Shown in pieces: positions 18,204 through 27,000 of a stretch of DNA of 64,000 nucleotides. A model generated the notes under the pieces. It was not told the DNA's origin. It saw only the letters and a program-made list of their open reading frames with translations, and searched no databases. Both the position numbers and the translations under genes were made by a program. The DNA comes from Flexilinea sp. Lineage in GTDB: Bacteria; Chloroflexota; Anaerolineae; Anaerolineales; Anaerolineaceae. The DNA is taken from contig JAPKMT010000008.1 of NCBI GenBank assembly GCA_026645735.1, positions 16,858 through 80,857 of the forward strand, in the 5' to 3' direction. Position 1 is the first letter of the stretch. Each line of letters starts with the position of its first letter.

Positions 18204-18337
18204 CAGGGAGAATGCCAGGATGAGGGTCTTACTACCCGCGAAAGAGCATCTCCTGGCAACGGCGTGTGGAAAAACACACCCCCGCATTTCAAATTGTCCA
18301 TCGATGGCATCCGTATGGGGCGACCGGCCGGTCGCCC
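18193..18337. repeat. GC-rich palindromes between convergent genes
   Basis: TTCTCCCT-gac-AGGGAGAA (18193-18211), overlapping the radical SAM stop, leads into ATGCCAGGATGAGGGT. A 20-bp perfect palindrome GGGCGACCGGCCGGTCGCCC lies at 18318-18337. Both resemble widespread intergenic repeats seen in many bacterial genomes (CTCCCT...AGGGAG-GATGAGGGT type, and GGGCGACC...GGTCGCCC type). They are more GC-rich than the surroundings and may serve as a bidirectional stop between the convergent genes. Confidence 0.65.
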
Positions 18338-18356
18338 GTACATTGTACGAATCGAT

Positions 18357-18935
18357 TTATTTCATTTTAATAAAAATGGAACCGGTGCGCCGCATGTATT
18401 CCTTGTACTTATTGCCAAACTTGTCGAGCATCATTTGCTCTTCCCCACGCACGCGCAGACGATAAAACGGGATAAACAGGAGCAAATCCAGCGGTCCGGC
18501 CAGCCAATTCTGCAGCAGCAGAAGCTGCGCCAGGCACCACACCCACTGGCTGGCGTACATCGGATGGCGGATATAGCGGTAAATTCCGGTCGTAACCATC
18601 GTATGTCCCTGGTAAATTTCCTGATAAGGAGTCCAATTCTTTTTCAGATCGACATGAGCACGTCCAAAAATGATCACGGCACACACCATCAGATAAACAC
18701 CCACACCCCCCATCCAGCCAGGCAGATGATAATCGGCAAAATCCAGCCAGTCAGTTGCTGAATAGATCACCGGCAGATACAACATTCCTAACGCCAGAAA
18801 CTGGAGCATTACCTTCTCCTGCAAGGTGCTGCGCTGTTCCACTTTAGGTGTATTCCGCCAGTGTTTACGTAACGGCCAACGTATAATTATCTCGATCAAC
18901 ATTCCCGCCCAATAGATAATCTCCAATAATCCCAT
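18357..18935 (-). CDS. Isoprenylcysteine carboxyl methyltransferase-like membrane protein
   Basis: A 192-residue integral membrane protein with about five helices. The C-terminal half has the ICMT/PEMT/NnrU signature: Thr-Gly-Ile-Tyr-Arg-Tyr-Ile-Arg-His-Pro-Met-Tyr (TTGIYRYIRHPMYASQ) near residue 118, and a C-terminal RVRGEEQMMLDKFGNKYKEY stretch with the conserved Glu, which together bind S-adenosylmethionine. In bacteria these proteins methylate small or lipid substrates, rarely identified. AAGGA lies nine bases upstream of the ATG. A distant relative sits at 20171-20869. Confidence 0.85.
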   Translation of the reverse strand: MGLLEIIYWAGMLIEIIIRWPLRKHWRNTPKVEQRSTLQEKVMLQFLALGMLYLPVIYSATDWLDFADYHLPGWMGGVGVYLMVCAVIIFGRAHVDLKKNWTPYQEIYQGHTMVTTGIYRYIRHPMYASQWVWCLAQLLLLQNWLAGPLDLLLFIPFYRLRVRGEEQMMLDKFGNKYKEYMRRTGSIFIKMK

Positions 18936-18978
18936 TGTTTTTTTTCCTTTTAATCCGTTGGTTGTTCTTTAAATCAGG

Positions 18979-19845
18979 TTAATCATTGGTGTTGAAAATA
19001 TCCAGCAATGCCCGATACATCGGCTCAACCGGAGCTTCCAGATCTGTCCACAATGTAAAACCGATCGCACCCTGATAGACCAGCATGCCCAAACCGCTGA
19101 TAATTTTTGTTCCATGCTTTTCAGCTTCCGTCAAAAAGAGTGTCTTGGGTGTTGGAATCACATCACAGACCACCATTCCAGCCCGCAGTGAATCGTAAAC
19201 GATTTCCGGTTTCTGATGCACATTCGGATACAATCCAATGGAAGTCGCATTGATCAGAATATCGGCATTCTCCGGTATTTCAAAGGAATCCGTCCAGGGA
19301 ATATAATCCGCCGACGTCGGTGTTTTCTCATTCAGTAAATTGCACAGGGTCTTGCCGCGATCGTCTGATCGGTTGACGATGCTGATCTGCCTGGCGCCTG
19401 CCAAAGCCAGTTCCACCGTGATGGCGCGTGCGGCGCCACCCGCTCCAAGGACAACAACTCTGGTCCCCTTTGGATCCACTTTGGCATCCTGCACCAGCGC
19501 TCTCATGAATCCTTTTCCATCCGTGTTTTCTCCGATGAGCCGATCATCTTTTCGTACAACCGTGTTGACCGCTCCCATCAATGCTGCGTCCGGTTTTACT
19601 ACATCCAGATATTTCAGAACCGCGACCTTATGCGGAATCGTCAGATTGATCCCGCGCATCTGAAATGCTCGCAGCCCTTGCATCGCAGCGCCCAGATCTT
19701 CCGGCAATACTTCAATCGTCAGATAACGCCAATTTAAGTTCAAAGCCTTAAAAGCTGCTTCTTGCATCACGACAGTTGGATTCTCGGCCACCGGATGTCC
19801 GAAAACTCCAACCAGTTCCGCTTTATAATTTGGATTCGCCATCAT
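18979..19845 (-). CDS. aroE: Shikimate dehydrogenase (NADP+)
   Basis: The product reduces 3-dehydroshikimate to shikimate in the chorismate pathway. I start at ATG 19845, six bases after AAGGAG, giving 288 residues. The N-terminal substrate domain shows GVFGHPVAENP, the catalytic Lys in NLTIPHK and the Asp in GENTDGKGF. The NADP-binding domain starts with VVLGAGGAARAI and has NRSDDRG for phosphate recognition. C-terminal LGMLVYQGAIGF is typical. No other shikimate genes are adjacent, so it appears as a single gene next to the unrelated methyltransferase-like gene. Confidence 0.92.
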   Translation of the reverse strand: MMANPNYKAELVGVFGHPVAENPTVVMQEAAFKALNLNWRYLTIEVLPEDLGAAMQGLRAFQMRGINLTIPHKVAVLKYLDVVKPDAALMGAVNTVVRKDDRLIGENTDGKGFMRALVQDAKVDPKGTRVVVLGAGGAARAITVELALAGARQISIVNRSDDRGKTLCNLLNEKTPTSADYIPWTDSFEIPENADILINATSIGLYPNVHQKPEIVYDSLRAGMVVCDVIPTPKTLFLTEAEKHGTKIISGLGMLVYQGAIGFTLWTDLEAPVEPMYRALLDIFNTND

Positions 19846-20170
19846 CTTCAACTCCTTGGTCTTTTATCAAATTTTATTTCAAGATCATCTATTTTTATTT
19901 TATATGTATTATTCACCCAATCAGGTTTCTTAATAGTGATTTGAAATAAAGGCATATGTTTCGAATAAAGAGAGTAAATATGTTGTTGCAGTGTTTTTGC
20001 GCGGAGCGCAAAAACACTGCAACAACAATAATTTTTTTCCATATTTCGAATCGCTGGTTTCTTGGCAGCAATTAATATTTTGGACTGGGCTTTCGCATTA
20101 ATCGACAAAATTTGCGGATGAGTATTTTTTCTTTCATTTTCATGCAATATTTCGATACAAAAATGAATCT
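19846..20170. other. Intergenic region occupied by repeat copy 5
   Basis: This 325-bp gap between two minus-strand genes is largely repeat copy 5 (19935-20056). I see no coding sequence or clear promoter. Confidence 0.5.
19935..20056. repeat. Palindromic interspersed element, copy 5
   Basis: Long arm on the left. The central hairpin 19981-20027 is a perfect 22-bp stem with variable block CAGTGT and loop GGA. The right end CCATATTTCGAATCGCTG (20039-20056) is intact; the left end (19935-19952) is diverged. Confidence 0.88.
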
Positions 20171-20869
20171 TTACCAGATTCCGGGGAACAGACGATACCG
20201 GACTTTTCGTGTATATTCCCGATATCCTTTCAATTCTTTCTGAAGCGTTGCATCCTCAAGGCTGGTACGGATTACCAGGATCGCAAAGATGATCACAGCC
20301 GGAATAATTGCCCAGCGGGAATCGAGCAGAAATGGCGTAGCAAAATAGGATATGCCTGCGCCAGCATATCCCGGATGACGGACAATCCGATAGGGACCCT
20401 CAGAGATGACATGGTGACCACGCTCTTTTTGAATGCGCACGACTCCGGAGAAGAAGCTGTTAACGATCAATGCCCATGAGGAAAAAACAATGGAAGCGAT
20501 TAACAATAACAATGCAATCAGATTTATCGACAAGCCGAATGCCTTCGACCAGTGAAAACGGGAATCCAGGCCTGCTGTGATCGCAACCAGAATAAATCCG
20601 AAAGCAGTCAATGGCGATAATACTTTATCCCAGGATTTTGTACCTTTCTGGTTTAAATAATTCGATCGCTCCTTAACGATGCCGGGATTTTTCCGCTCTG
20701 CAAGCACACGACTCACAACAAATGCCAGAATTTGGAAGACAGCATATACCCATGCCTGCCACCAGGTCGATTTTCCGGAAAGAATTAATGGAATGAAAGG
20801 CATTAGTATGACGATAAAGATCATGAAAACAAGATTTTGTAAAGGCAAATTTTTTTTCAAAGAGCTCAT
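20171..20869 (-). CDS. Isoprenylcysteine carboxyl methyltransferase-like membrane protein
   Basis: I start at ATG 20869 since GGAGGA lies just upstream (the ATG 12 bases earlier is the first base group of that site), giving 232 residues. About five membrane helices are visible. The SAM-binding motif is GPYRIVRHPGYAGAG (about residue 165), with the C-terminal Glu in RTSLEDATLQKELKGYREY. Same broad family as the protein at 18357-18935 but longer and not closely similar. Substrate unknown. Confidence 0.85.
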   Translation of the reverse strand: MSSLKKNLPLQNLVFMIFIVILMPFIPLILSGKSTWWQAWVYAVFQILAFVVSRVLAERKNPGIVKERSNYLNQKGTKSWDKVLSPLTAFGFILVAITAGLDSRFHWSKAFGLSINLIALLLLIASIVFSSWALIVNSFFSGVVRIQKERGHHVISEGPYRIVRHPGYAGAGISYFATPFLLDSRWAIIPAVIIFAILVIRTSLEDATLQKELKGYREYTRKVRYRLFPGIW

Positions 20870-21178
20870 TTGATCCTCCAAACCTGGAAATTAAAATCCC
20901 CAATGTCGGTATCGCTATCATCAGGATTTGAAGCTATGAAAAGACAGAAATACTTATCTCAGACACTTTTCCATATCCTTGGGGATTGTTGCTGATTTAT
21001 GAAATTATTTATCCAAGCTATGAATATATTTTACTCGTTAATAAAAAGTGTTTCTGTTTTTTGAGTTATTAAAAAACAGAAACACACTTGATCGATCTGA
21101 ATTCCATCTGCGATACAGATGTTTTTTTAAAGAAAGCTGTGCTTTTCAGTAATCTACTTCATTTATACAGATGGCTGT
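20870..21178. other. Intergenic region with terminator
   Basis: This gap between two minus-strand genes contains the hairpin at 21048-21085. Nothing else was recognised. Confidence 0.5.
21048..21085 (-). terminator. Terminator of the secreted-protein gene
   Basis: GTGTTTCTGTTTTTT (21048-21062) and its perfect complement (21071-21085) form a 15-bp stem around an 8-base loop. On the minus strand TTTTTATT follows, giving an intrinsic terminator 95 bp after the stop at 21179. Confidence 0.7.
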
Positions 21179-21844
21179 TTACTTTTTTGCATCGATAAAA
21201 TTCATCTCCCAGGCACCGGAACCATAGATCTGGAAAATGCGGAATTTATTATCGATTAATGATTTCCCCTTATAAGGTCCAGCCTGGTAATAAACCTGTT
21301 TATAACCGGAATATCCTTTCACGTCTTCTGCATACTGATACAGTTCAAAATAGTCATCCTCGTCATACGACATTTGCAATATTCTGCCCGGATTTTCGAC
21401 AAAAACAACGGAAGTTCCCTCGCCGGATACAGCAACCGGTGCCGTGTGAACTTCTGCATCCAGAGGCAGAAACGTCAAGGTAAAATCACCCGGATAAGAG
21501 ACTTCCAGATAATCGATCTGTTCAATCTCATTGTTGCCGTAGAAGAAGCTGCCCTGATATGTACAATAGCGGTTAAATACATCCAGAACTTCGTTGTCTG
21601 CTCCGTATAATGTGATTTTCATGTAGGCATATTCATCTTCACACGGGACTTCAAAATCAATTACCGGGTACTCTTCAGCCATGATCGGACCGACCAGAAC
21701 ATCATCTCCCGATCCGGTAAAGACGATAGGTTCTAATGCAGAACTGGCAGTTTCTTCTTCGACTGCAGGTTCCGCCTGAGGTGCGATACTGAAAGCCATC
21801 AAAAATATGGCAGCAAATACAAGCAGAAATACTATTTTTTTCAT
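21179..21844 (-). CDS. Secreted protein of unknown function
   Basis: The 221-residue product has an N-terminal signal peptide (MKKIVFLLVFAAIFLMAFS, cleavage near APQA-EP). An acidic Glu/Ala/Ser linker and a beta-rich body with many Tyr, Asp and Glu residues follow (YAYMKITLYG, YLEVSYPGDFTLTF, YDEDDYFELYQYAEDVKG). No lipobox cysteine and no known catalytic motif were recognised. AGGAGAGC precedes the ATG and a good terminator follows, so it is probably a single-gene transcription unit. Likely an exported or surface-located binding or structural protein; not assigned. Confidence 0.8.
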   Translation of the reverse strand: MKKIVFLLVFAAIFLMAFSIAPQAEPAVEEETASSALEPIVFTGSGDDVLVGPIMAEEYPVIDFEVPCEDEYAYMKITLYGADNEVLDVFNRYCTYQGSFFYGNNEIEQIDYLEVSYPGDFTLTFLPLDAEVHTAPVAVSGEGTSVVFVENPGRILQMSYDEDDYFELYQYAEDVKGYSGYKQVYYQAGPYKGKSLIDNKFRIFQIYGSGAWEMNFIDAKK

Positions 21845-22019
21845 ATTGCTCTCCTATTCACTTCTACTTTCAAACAACGCTCAATAATATATGGAAATGA
21901 AGATTTTTCAAAAAATCTTCCTTATTAATAAAGAGTATACAGACATCGATTCGTCTATACAAGTATGATTTTTATTATTACAAACAGATTTTTAATTCCT
22001 GCAGGCAGTGCGTCAAATT

Positions 22020-22051
22020 TAAAAAAATTGACCTCATCGGAGTGAGGTCAA
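22020..22051 (-). terminator. Rho-independent terminator of the GT2 gene
   Basis: TTGACCTCA (22028-22036) and TGAGGTCAA (22043-22051) form a perfect 9-bp stem with a 6-base loop. On the minus strand a T7 run follows directly. It lies about 40 bp after the glycosyltransferase stop. Confidence 0.88.
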
Positions 22052-22093
22052 ATCGTGAACATTTGAAATGGTCGCAGAATTCAGGCAGTGTTA

Positions 22094-23620
22094 TCAGCCG
22101 GTTTTTCCTTTGCGTGTTTGAATCAACGAAAAAATGAAAACAAATGAAAAAGCCATTGTATAAGCGCAAAGCATGATCAATGCAAAATAATTCGAGTAGC
22201 GAATGCTGATGACAATGCAAAATAACCCAAGGCAGATCAGGAACAATTCCAACATCCAGGAAAAATCTAAGGAAACCTGATACTTGCTCTTTTTCCGGTC
22301 ACCATCATTCTGAATATCGGCATACTTCGGTGTTCGGGTAAATTCCCAAACCCGGTTGGTTAATAAAGCTTTGCCGGCTTCAATCGAGTTACTGGCACAA
22401 ATACCGAATCCCAGGAAAAACGCAAAAATCATGCTGATCAGATTCTGCCGGATAGACAGATTTTGAGATTTCAGTGCCACCATCATGGATATCCAGGGGG
22501 CTATACTGCAAAGAACAATTGCAATCGTCAGGACTGAGCCACCCAGAAGACTGATAATCCTTTCTGATCCGTCCAATTCCAACGCGGCATTGACATTCTG
22601 AAGTGAAACTGTATTTACATTCAATATGGCACTGATACAAATCAGCAAGAAGGAGCTTAACATGAGCGGATGCAGCATATATCCGGTCAGATGGATGAAT
22701 GTCTGCAAATGCTGTTTGAAATTTAGTTTTTTATTGCGCATCAGACCAGCCAGCAATTTTTTTGCGACCCGTAAGGATCCGCAAGCCCAGCGTGCCTGCT
22801 GCTTTTTGTAGCTGGGAACCGTGGGAGGAATTTCTGCGGGGGATAACAAATCCCGTAAAAAGACTACCCGGTAACCCAGTGTCTGCATGCGGTAGCTGAT
22901 GTCCAAATCTTCAGCCAGTGTGTCCGATTGCCATCCACCTGCTTCCATAATCGCTTTTTTTCGTATCACGCCACCCGTGCCATTAAAATTTTGAAGGCAG
23001 TCAGCCGCATAACGGCCGGTTTGTTCTACCATGAAGTGAACATCAATTCCAACTGCGATCGCTTTTGTCAGCTTGCTATAATCCCGGTTGAGATGCGTCC
23101 AGCGGCTTTGGACGACTGCAACAGAATCATCCTGAATAAAATAGGGAATGGTCTGAACCAAAAAATCAGAAGAGGGAATAAAATCAGCATCGAAAATTGC
23201 AGTATACTCAGCATCTGTTTTTTCCAGTGCTATCTGAAGCGCGCCAGCTTTAAATCCGGCACGATTTTCTCTGCGCAAGACCTCGATATTGAAATTTTTT
23301 TGTTTAAATTCATCGACGATTTCATCCACTTCCTGAATCGTTTCATCATTGGAATCATCCAGAATTTTAATATCGACATTTTCTTTTCCATAAGTATCTG
23401 CCATCGCAGCGCAAGCTGTGATCAGTCTGCGGATCACATAGCTCTCATTATAGACTGGCAGTTGAACTGAAACTTTCGGCCGATTGGTAAAGTTTTTTGG
23501 CAGGGATGGTTTTTGATATTTTCTTGATGCATAAAGCAGATAATAATGATTGAATCCATATAAGAAAAAACAAACTGTGAGTATCATGGATAACACAAAA
23601 AAAAGCAACTGGATGAACAT
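22094..23620 (-). CDS. Membrane glycosyltransferase family 2 (cellulose-synthase-like)
   Basis: A 508-residue processive-type GT2. One N-terminal membrane helix (residues 2-25) precedes the catalytic domain: KVSVQLPVYNE, ILDDSND (first Asp pair), AIFDADF (DxD), TLAEDLDISYRM (the ED motif) and QQARWACGS (QxxRW motif of processive synthases). At least four C-terminal membrane helices follow, interrupted by a cytoplasmic segment. Such enzymes polymerise beta-linked glucan or mannan using nucleotide sugars while extruding the chain. No PilZ domain is present. AGGAGG lies ten bases before ATG 23620 (a TTG three bases earlier is also possible). Confidence 0.88.
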   Translation of the reverse strand: MFIQLLFFVLSMILTVCFFLYGFNHYYLLYASRKYQKPSLPKNFTNRPKVSVQLPVYNESYVIRRLITACAAMADTYGKENVDIKILDDSNDETIQEVDEIVDEFKQKNFNIEVLRRENRAGFKAGALQIALEKTDAEYTAIFDADFIPSSDFLVQTIPYFIQDDSVAVVQSRWTHLNRDYSKLTKAIAVGIDVHFMVEQTGRYAADCLQNFNGTGGVIRKKAIMEAGGWQSDTLAEDLDISYRMQTLGYRVVFLRDLLSPAEIPPTVPSYKKQQARWACGSLRVAKKLLAGLMRNKKLNFKQHLQTFIHLTGYMLHPLMLSSFLLICISAILNVNTVSLQNVNAALELDGSERIISLLGGSVLTIAIVLCSIAPWISMMVALKSQNLSIRQNLISMIFAFFLGFGICASNSIEAGKALLTNRVWEFTRTPKYADIQNDGDRKKSKYQVSLDFSWMLELFLICLGLFCIVISIRYSNYFALIMLCAYTMAFSFVFIFSLIQTRKGKTG

Positions 23621-23688
23621 CAAGTATCATCCTCCTGGTCGAATGATGGTTACACTGTGGCTTAAAAAAATCCGGTTTTCGCTTTTCG

Positions 23689-23715
23689 AAAAAAAAAAGC
23701 TTTACAATGTAAAGC
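23689..23715 (-). terminator. Terminator-like hairpin in the GT2 leader
   Basis: GCTTTAC-aat-GTAAAGC (23699-23715) is followed on the minus strand by a run of ten T (23698-23689). It lies about 70 bp upstream of the GT2 start and just downstream of a TATAAT (23757-23752), which would fit a transcription attenuator. The stem is short (7 bp), and no antiterminator was identified. Confidence 0.4.
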
Positions 23716-24100
23716 ATGAAAAAATCTCATCCGTTTTCATCAAGCCAATTGATTATAATACGGTATTTCAAATCTTGATCAGAATCGTATCAAATTCCAG
23801 CAGGTAAAATTACTGTACTGACCTATTAAAAAACGCGATTTTTTTGTTTTTTCGCTTCGTCCAAAGTAAAAAATTTACAAAAAAATAAACTTCTTTTTTT
23901 TCGAAATACTGATCAAGTCACACAATTTAAATCATACTAGAACTTACAAACCGGTTCATGCTTCCGGATGAAGTCCTTCATTGACGCACTCCACAGCATA
24001 ATTTTCAACATGATTTTTTCTTCTCATGCACCAGCATATTGCTGCATAACAATAATTTTATTATAAAGTGATAATGCATATGGTGCAAATTTTTTTATTT

Positions 24101-24224
24101 CAGCAATTCGAAATATGCGAAGAAGTATATGTTGTTGTGATGTTTTTGCGCTTCACGCAAAAACAACTCAACAACAAGTTTTCTCGATCGATTCGAAAGG
24201 TTGGTTCATTCTTCGAATTATTGC
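24101..24224. repeat. Palindromic interspersed element, copy 6
   Basis: Short arm on the left. The left end CAGCAATTCGAAATATG (24101-24117) is intact. The central hairpin is 24130-24177, with one side ACGC instead of GCGC and a few mismatches. The long arm contains a CGATTCGAAAGG stretch shared with the fragment at 36991. The right end is diverged (24207-24224). Confidence 0.83.
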
Positions 24225-24280
24225 TTTTATTTTGATAATTTTCATTCCTATGGCAATCAAGAATTGTTTTCTTACAAACA

Positions 24281-25021
24281 TTAAAGTGAATGAACCCAGA
24301 AAGTTGTCCAGTCTGCGTCCATATGCATGAGCCTGTTTTTTTTCAGATTTTCCCGCATGATCCAGCGAATGTCCCGATCATCAGAAGAAAACCATCGCTC
24401 CATGGATGTTTTCTCTTCGGCAGGCAGCGCAGCCACTGCGACGCTCCAGCAATAACTCAAGCCTTTCCGCAGGGTCAGGAATGAATCTTCCTTTCGGTTT
24501 CTCGCAGCTGCGACAGATTTTGTGATATTGTCCAGGATGGCTAATGCGGCAGCGGCATACTGGGATTTTTTCATTAAGCGCGGTTCACAAACCGCTGCAG
24601 CAGCTGCCCGTTTTTCAAGGAAATTTCCCTGGCTCCATAACCTGACCTCAGAAATCATTTTGTCCATATCCGCATCACCCAGCAGTTGCATCGCCATCGC
24701 GGACGCTTCCCGAATCCGCCATCGTGGATCGGAAGCAGCTGATCGGATTAACGCCAGGTATTCATCCGACCCTTCTGCTGAAAGCCTACCCAGACCCAGT
24801 ACCCCGCAAAAAGCGAGGAATTCAAACGGAGAATTTACAGGAGCGATTTCAGGGGTATATTGCAAATACCTGAGAAACAACTTTTTTTCGCCTTCCATCG
24901 CCACAGCCTGTGCCAATTCCAAATTCCCTCTGGGACCTGGCAAGCCAGACTGCGCCAGTAAAAAAGCATCCCAATCCGGGAATTCGCGCAATTGGACGCA
25001 GTATTCCTCTATCTTTGACAT
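24281..25021 (-). CDS. HEAT-repeat protein
   Basis: A predicted 246-residue all-helical protein. It opens with MSKIEEYCVQLREFPDWDAF and LLAQSGLPGPRGNLELAQAV, then helical pairs typical of HEAT repeats (DPRWRIREASAMAMQLLGDA; FLEKRAAAAAV; DRDIRWIMRENLKKNRL). Such proteins are often labelled DNA alkylation repair-like, but no catalytic residues can be argued here. The start is uncertain: ATG 25021 (4 bp after the PilT stop), ATG 25033 (overlapping) or TTG 25048. It is the last gene of the pilus-related run on this strand, probably by co-transcription rather than function. Confidence 0.75.
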   Translation of the reverse strand: MSKIEEYCVQLREFPDWDAFLLAQSGLPGPRGNLELAQAVAMEGEKKLFLRYLQYTPEIAPVNSPFEFLAFCGVLGLGRLSAEGSDEYLALIRSAASDPRWRIREASAMAMQLLGDADMDKMISEVRLWSQGNFLEKRAAAAAVCEPRLMKKSQYAAAALAILDNITKSVAAARNRKEDSFLTLRKGLSYCWSVAVAALPAEEKTSMERWFSSDDRDIRWIMRENLKKNRLMHMDADWTTFWVHSL

Positions 25022-25025
25022 GGCA

Positions 25026-26099
25026 TTATTCATCCATTTGGATTTCAAATTTGCGGGACATTAATTCTGTGTTTAGAGCAAATTTAACGGCAGTCTCTCT
25101 GGAAATTATTTTGCGGTGATACAGGCTCATAATACTTGAGTCCATACTGACCATTCCTTCAGAACCGGAAGAATTGATAAAAGAATCGATTTGATGGCTT
25201 TTTGATTCACGAATCATGGTACGGACGGCGTTGTTCACCGATAGAACCTCAAAAGCAGGTATCAAACTGCCATCCACAGTAGGGATAAGCTGCTGGGAAA
25301 CGACCTTTTGAAGAATCATGGACAACTGGTTTCGAATCTGCTGCTGCTGATTCGGTGGAAACACATCGATAATCCGATCGATTGTATTCGCTGCACCTAC
25401 CGTATGCAGCGTAGAGATAATTAAATGGCCGGTTTCCGCGGCTGTCATCGCAGTTTGAATGGTTGCATGATCCCGCATTTCACCAACGAGGATTACATTC
25501 GGAGCTTGCCGCAGGCTGGCTCGTAATGCGGTGATAAAGCTCTCCGAATCCTGACCGATTTCGCGTTGTGAAATAATACTTTTCTTGTCGCGGTGCAGGT
25601 ATTCAATCGGTTCCTCAAGCGTGATAATGTGCCCTTCCCGTATTGTGTTGATACGATCAATCAGACAGGCCAGTGTTGTAGATTTACCTGAACCAGCCGG
25701 GCCTGTAAACAGAACCAGACCTTTGGAGATATTCGAAATTTCCATCACATACTCAGGAATACCGAGCTGATGATAATCTGGTATCCCAAAAGAAACCATG
25801 CGAATGACGGCAGACAACGAACCTCGTTGTTTATACGTACTCACACGAAAACGACACAAGCCTTGAACTGAAAGTGAGAAATCATCATCACCATTCTGAA
25901 ATAAAATCGTGATATCCCGGTTGGCTATGGAATAAATTTCACGGATCAAGGTTTCCGTTGCATCTGGATTCATCCGTTCTTCGTTCTGGGGTTTAATCAG
26001 TCCGCTGATTTTAAAAGAAATCGGGAAACCGGTAACTATAAAAATATCGGATGTATTCTTTTCTACGGCATTTTTTAACAATGAAAACAAGTCGATCAT
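25026..26099 (-). CDS. pilT: Type IV pilus retraction ATPase PilT
   Basis: A 357-residue AAA-type secretion ATPase of PilT length. The N-terminal PAS-like domain (about 1-100) is followed by Walker A (TGPAGSGKSTT, about 136), an Asp box (ITLEEPIEYLH), Walker B (VILVGEMRD), His box (TGHLIISTLHT), and the PilT signature AIRNLIRE in the form AVRTMIRE near the C-terminus. It would depolymerise type IV pilin fibres at the cytoplasmic membrane to power twitching or DNA uptake. It follows four pseudopilin-like genes and a PilC gene on the same strand. No PilB extension ATPase or prepilin peptidase lies in the window. Confidence 0.92.
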   Translation of the reverse strand: MIDLFSLLKNAVEKNTSDIFIVTGFPISFKISGLIKPQNEERMNPDATETLIREIYSIANRDITILFQNGDDDFSLSVQGLCRFRVSTYKQRGSLSAVIRMVSFGIPDYHQLGIPEYVMEISNISKGLVLFTGPAGSGKSTTLACLIDRINTIREGHIITLEEPIEYLHRDKKSIISQREIGQDSESFITALRASLRQAPNVILVGEMRDHATIQTAMTAAETGHLIISTLHTVGAANTIDRIIDVFPPNQQQQIRNQLSMILQKVVSQQLIPTVDGSLIPAFEVLSVNNAVRTMIRESKSHQIDSFINSSGSEGMVSMDSSIMSLYHRKIISRETAVKFALNTELMSRKFEIQMDE

Positions 26100-26102
26100 G
26101 AA

Positions 26103-26564
26103 TTATTCTCCTGCCCAGACTTCTAATCGGTTGTCCGGGGCCCAGCTTCCTGTTGAAGAAATTTTCCAGGAATTAACGATGATGATACCATTTTTTGCAT
26201 CAGCTGAAATGTGCAGATTTTGTTTTTCATCAATCGGTACTTCATAGGAAAATGAAAAATTCTTTGAATCTTTCAATGAAGAAACCAGGAAATCTTCTTG
26301 TTGATATTCGTCAAAAAAAGTATCCAATTGATCCGGTTCAGGATTTATGCTAAACATTGCCTGAATCTCAGCAAGTATCTCTTCTGCCTGATTGTCTGCC
26401 TGATAAAAATTGAAGACCACAGCGGCTGTCTTTTCGCTTAACTTCCGCTCATAATTCGTCGTGACAAAGGACAAAACTGCAAAAATTGTCAAACACAATA
26501 TAGAAAAAACCATGAGGATTGAGGTGCTTCCGACATGAATTCCCTGAGAATTTTTACCGGCCAT
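26103..26564 (-). CDS. Single-pass pilus-associated protein (pseudopilin-like)
   Basis: I start at ATG 26564, eight bases after AGGAGG, giving 153 residues. A short polar N-terminus (MAGKNSQGIHVGST) leads into a hydrophobic helix SILMVFSILCLTIFAVLSFV and a polar, partly coiled exported domain. The position of the helix and the neighbours suggest a minor pilus component or assembly protein of the TadE/PilX sort, but the classical G-FTLIE prepilin motif is absent. The start overlaps the end of the upstream gene by 11 bp, implying translational coupling. Confidence 0.75.
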   Translation of the reverse strand: MAGKNSQGIHVGSTSILMVFSILCLTIFAVLSFVTTNYERKLSEKTAAVVFNFYQADNQAEEILAEIQAMFSINPEPDQLDTFFDEYQQEDFLVSSLKDSKNFSFSYEVPIDEKQNLHISADAKNGIIIVNSWKISSTGSWAPDNRLEVWAGE

Positions 26565-27000
26565 GCTGCACACCTCCTGAAGCGATTTTAACAGGAAGAC
26601 GAAAAATCTCATCGTCATCTGCCTTAGAGAGTGTTATCCAGGCACTTCTTAGGTAAGGGAACTCTTCCATCACCAATTCCAGTTTATAGACATACTCTTT
26701 TCCCTGCAGTACCGGTTTCCAATCTTTATCAAAACCAATCCGCATAGTATTGCCTGTCACTGCACCAAAACCGCCATAGATGGCTGCCGTTTTGGCAAGG
26801 TCCCCTCCGGCAGCTTTAAAAATCTCGGCAAGGGATTCCGCTTTATAGACAGCCTGATCCAGGTTTCGGTTGGATTGATTCATTGTGGAAGCCACTGAAA
26901 AGATACGCAGGCAAATCGCAGCACTGAGAGCAAAAAAGAAGATGGCTGTGATCAGTTCCATGAGAAAGAGTGAGGATTTTGCCGATCTGCCTTCATTCAT
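26554..27000 (-). CDS. Pseudopilin-like protein
   Basis: A 148-residue protein with a short basic leader and an N-terminal hydrophobic helix (SSLFLMELITAIFFFALSAA) containing a Glu at about the +5 position expected of type IV pilin-like proteins. Processing site consensus is not clear. The globular part is short and has the sequence AVTGNTMRIGFDKDW. GGAG lies seven bases before the ATG, and the ATG overlaps the TGA of the upstream gene (ATGA). Likely a minor pseudopilin of the same apparatus as PilT and PilC. Confidence 0.78.
   Translation of the reverse strand: MNEGRSAKSSLFLMELITAIFFFALSAAICLRIFSVASTMNQSNRNLDQAVYKAESLAEIFKAAGGDLAKTAAIYGGFGAVTGNTMRIGFDKDWKPVLQGKEYVYKLELVMEEFPYLRSAWITLSKADDDEIFRLPVKIASGGVQHGR

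Larger units (their letters stand above)
23621..24280. other. Intergenic region upstream of the GT2 gene
   Basis: This 660-bp gap contains the possible attenuator at 23689-23715, a TATAAT on the minus strand (23757-23752) and repeat copy 6. No coding sequence was recognised. Confidence 0.5.

Noticed and set aside
24522..25064. 180-codon plus-strand frame opposite the HEAT gene
   Set aside because: Shadow of an Ala-rich helical gene; no domain and no promoter.
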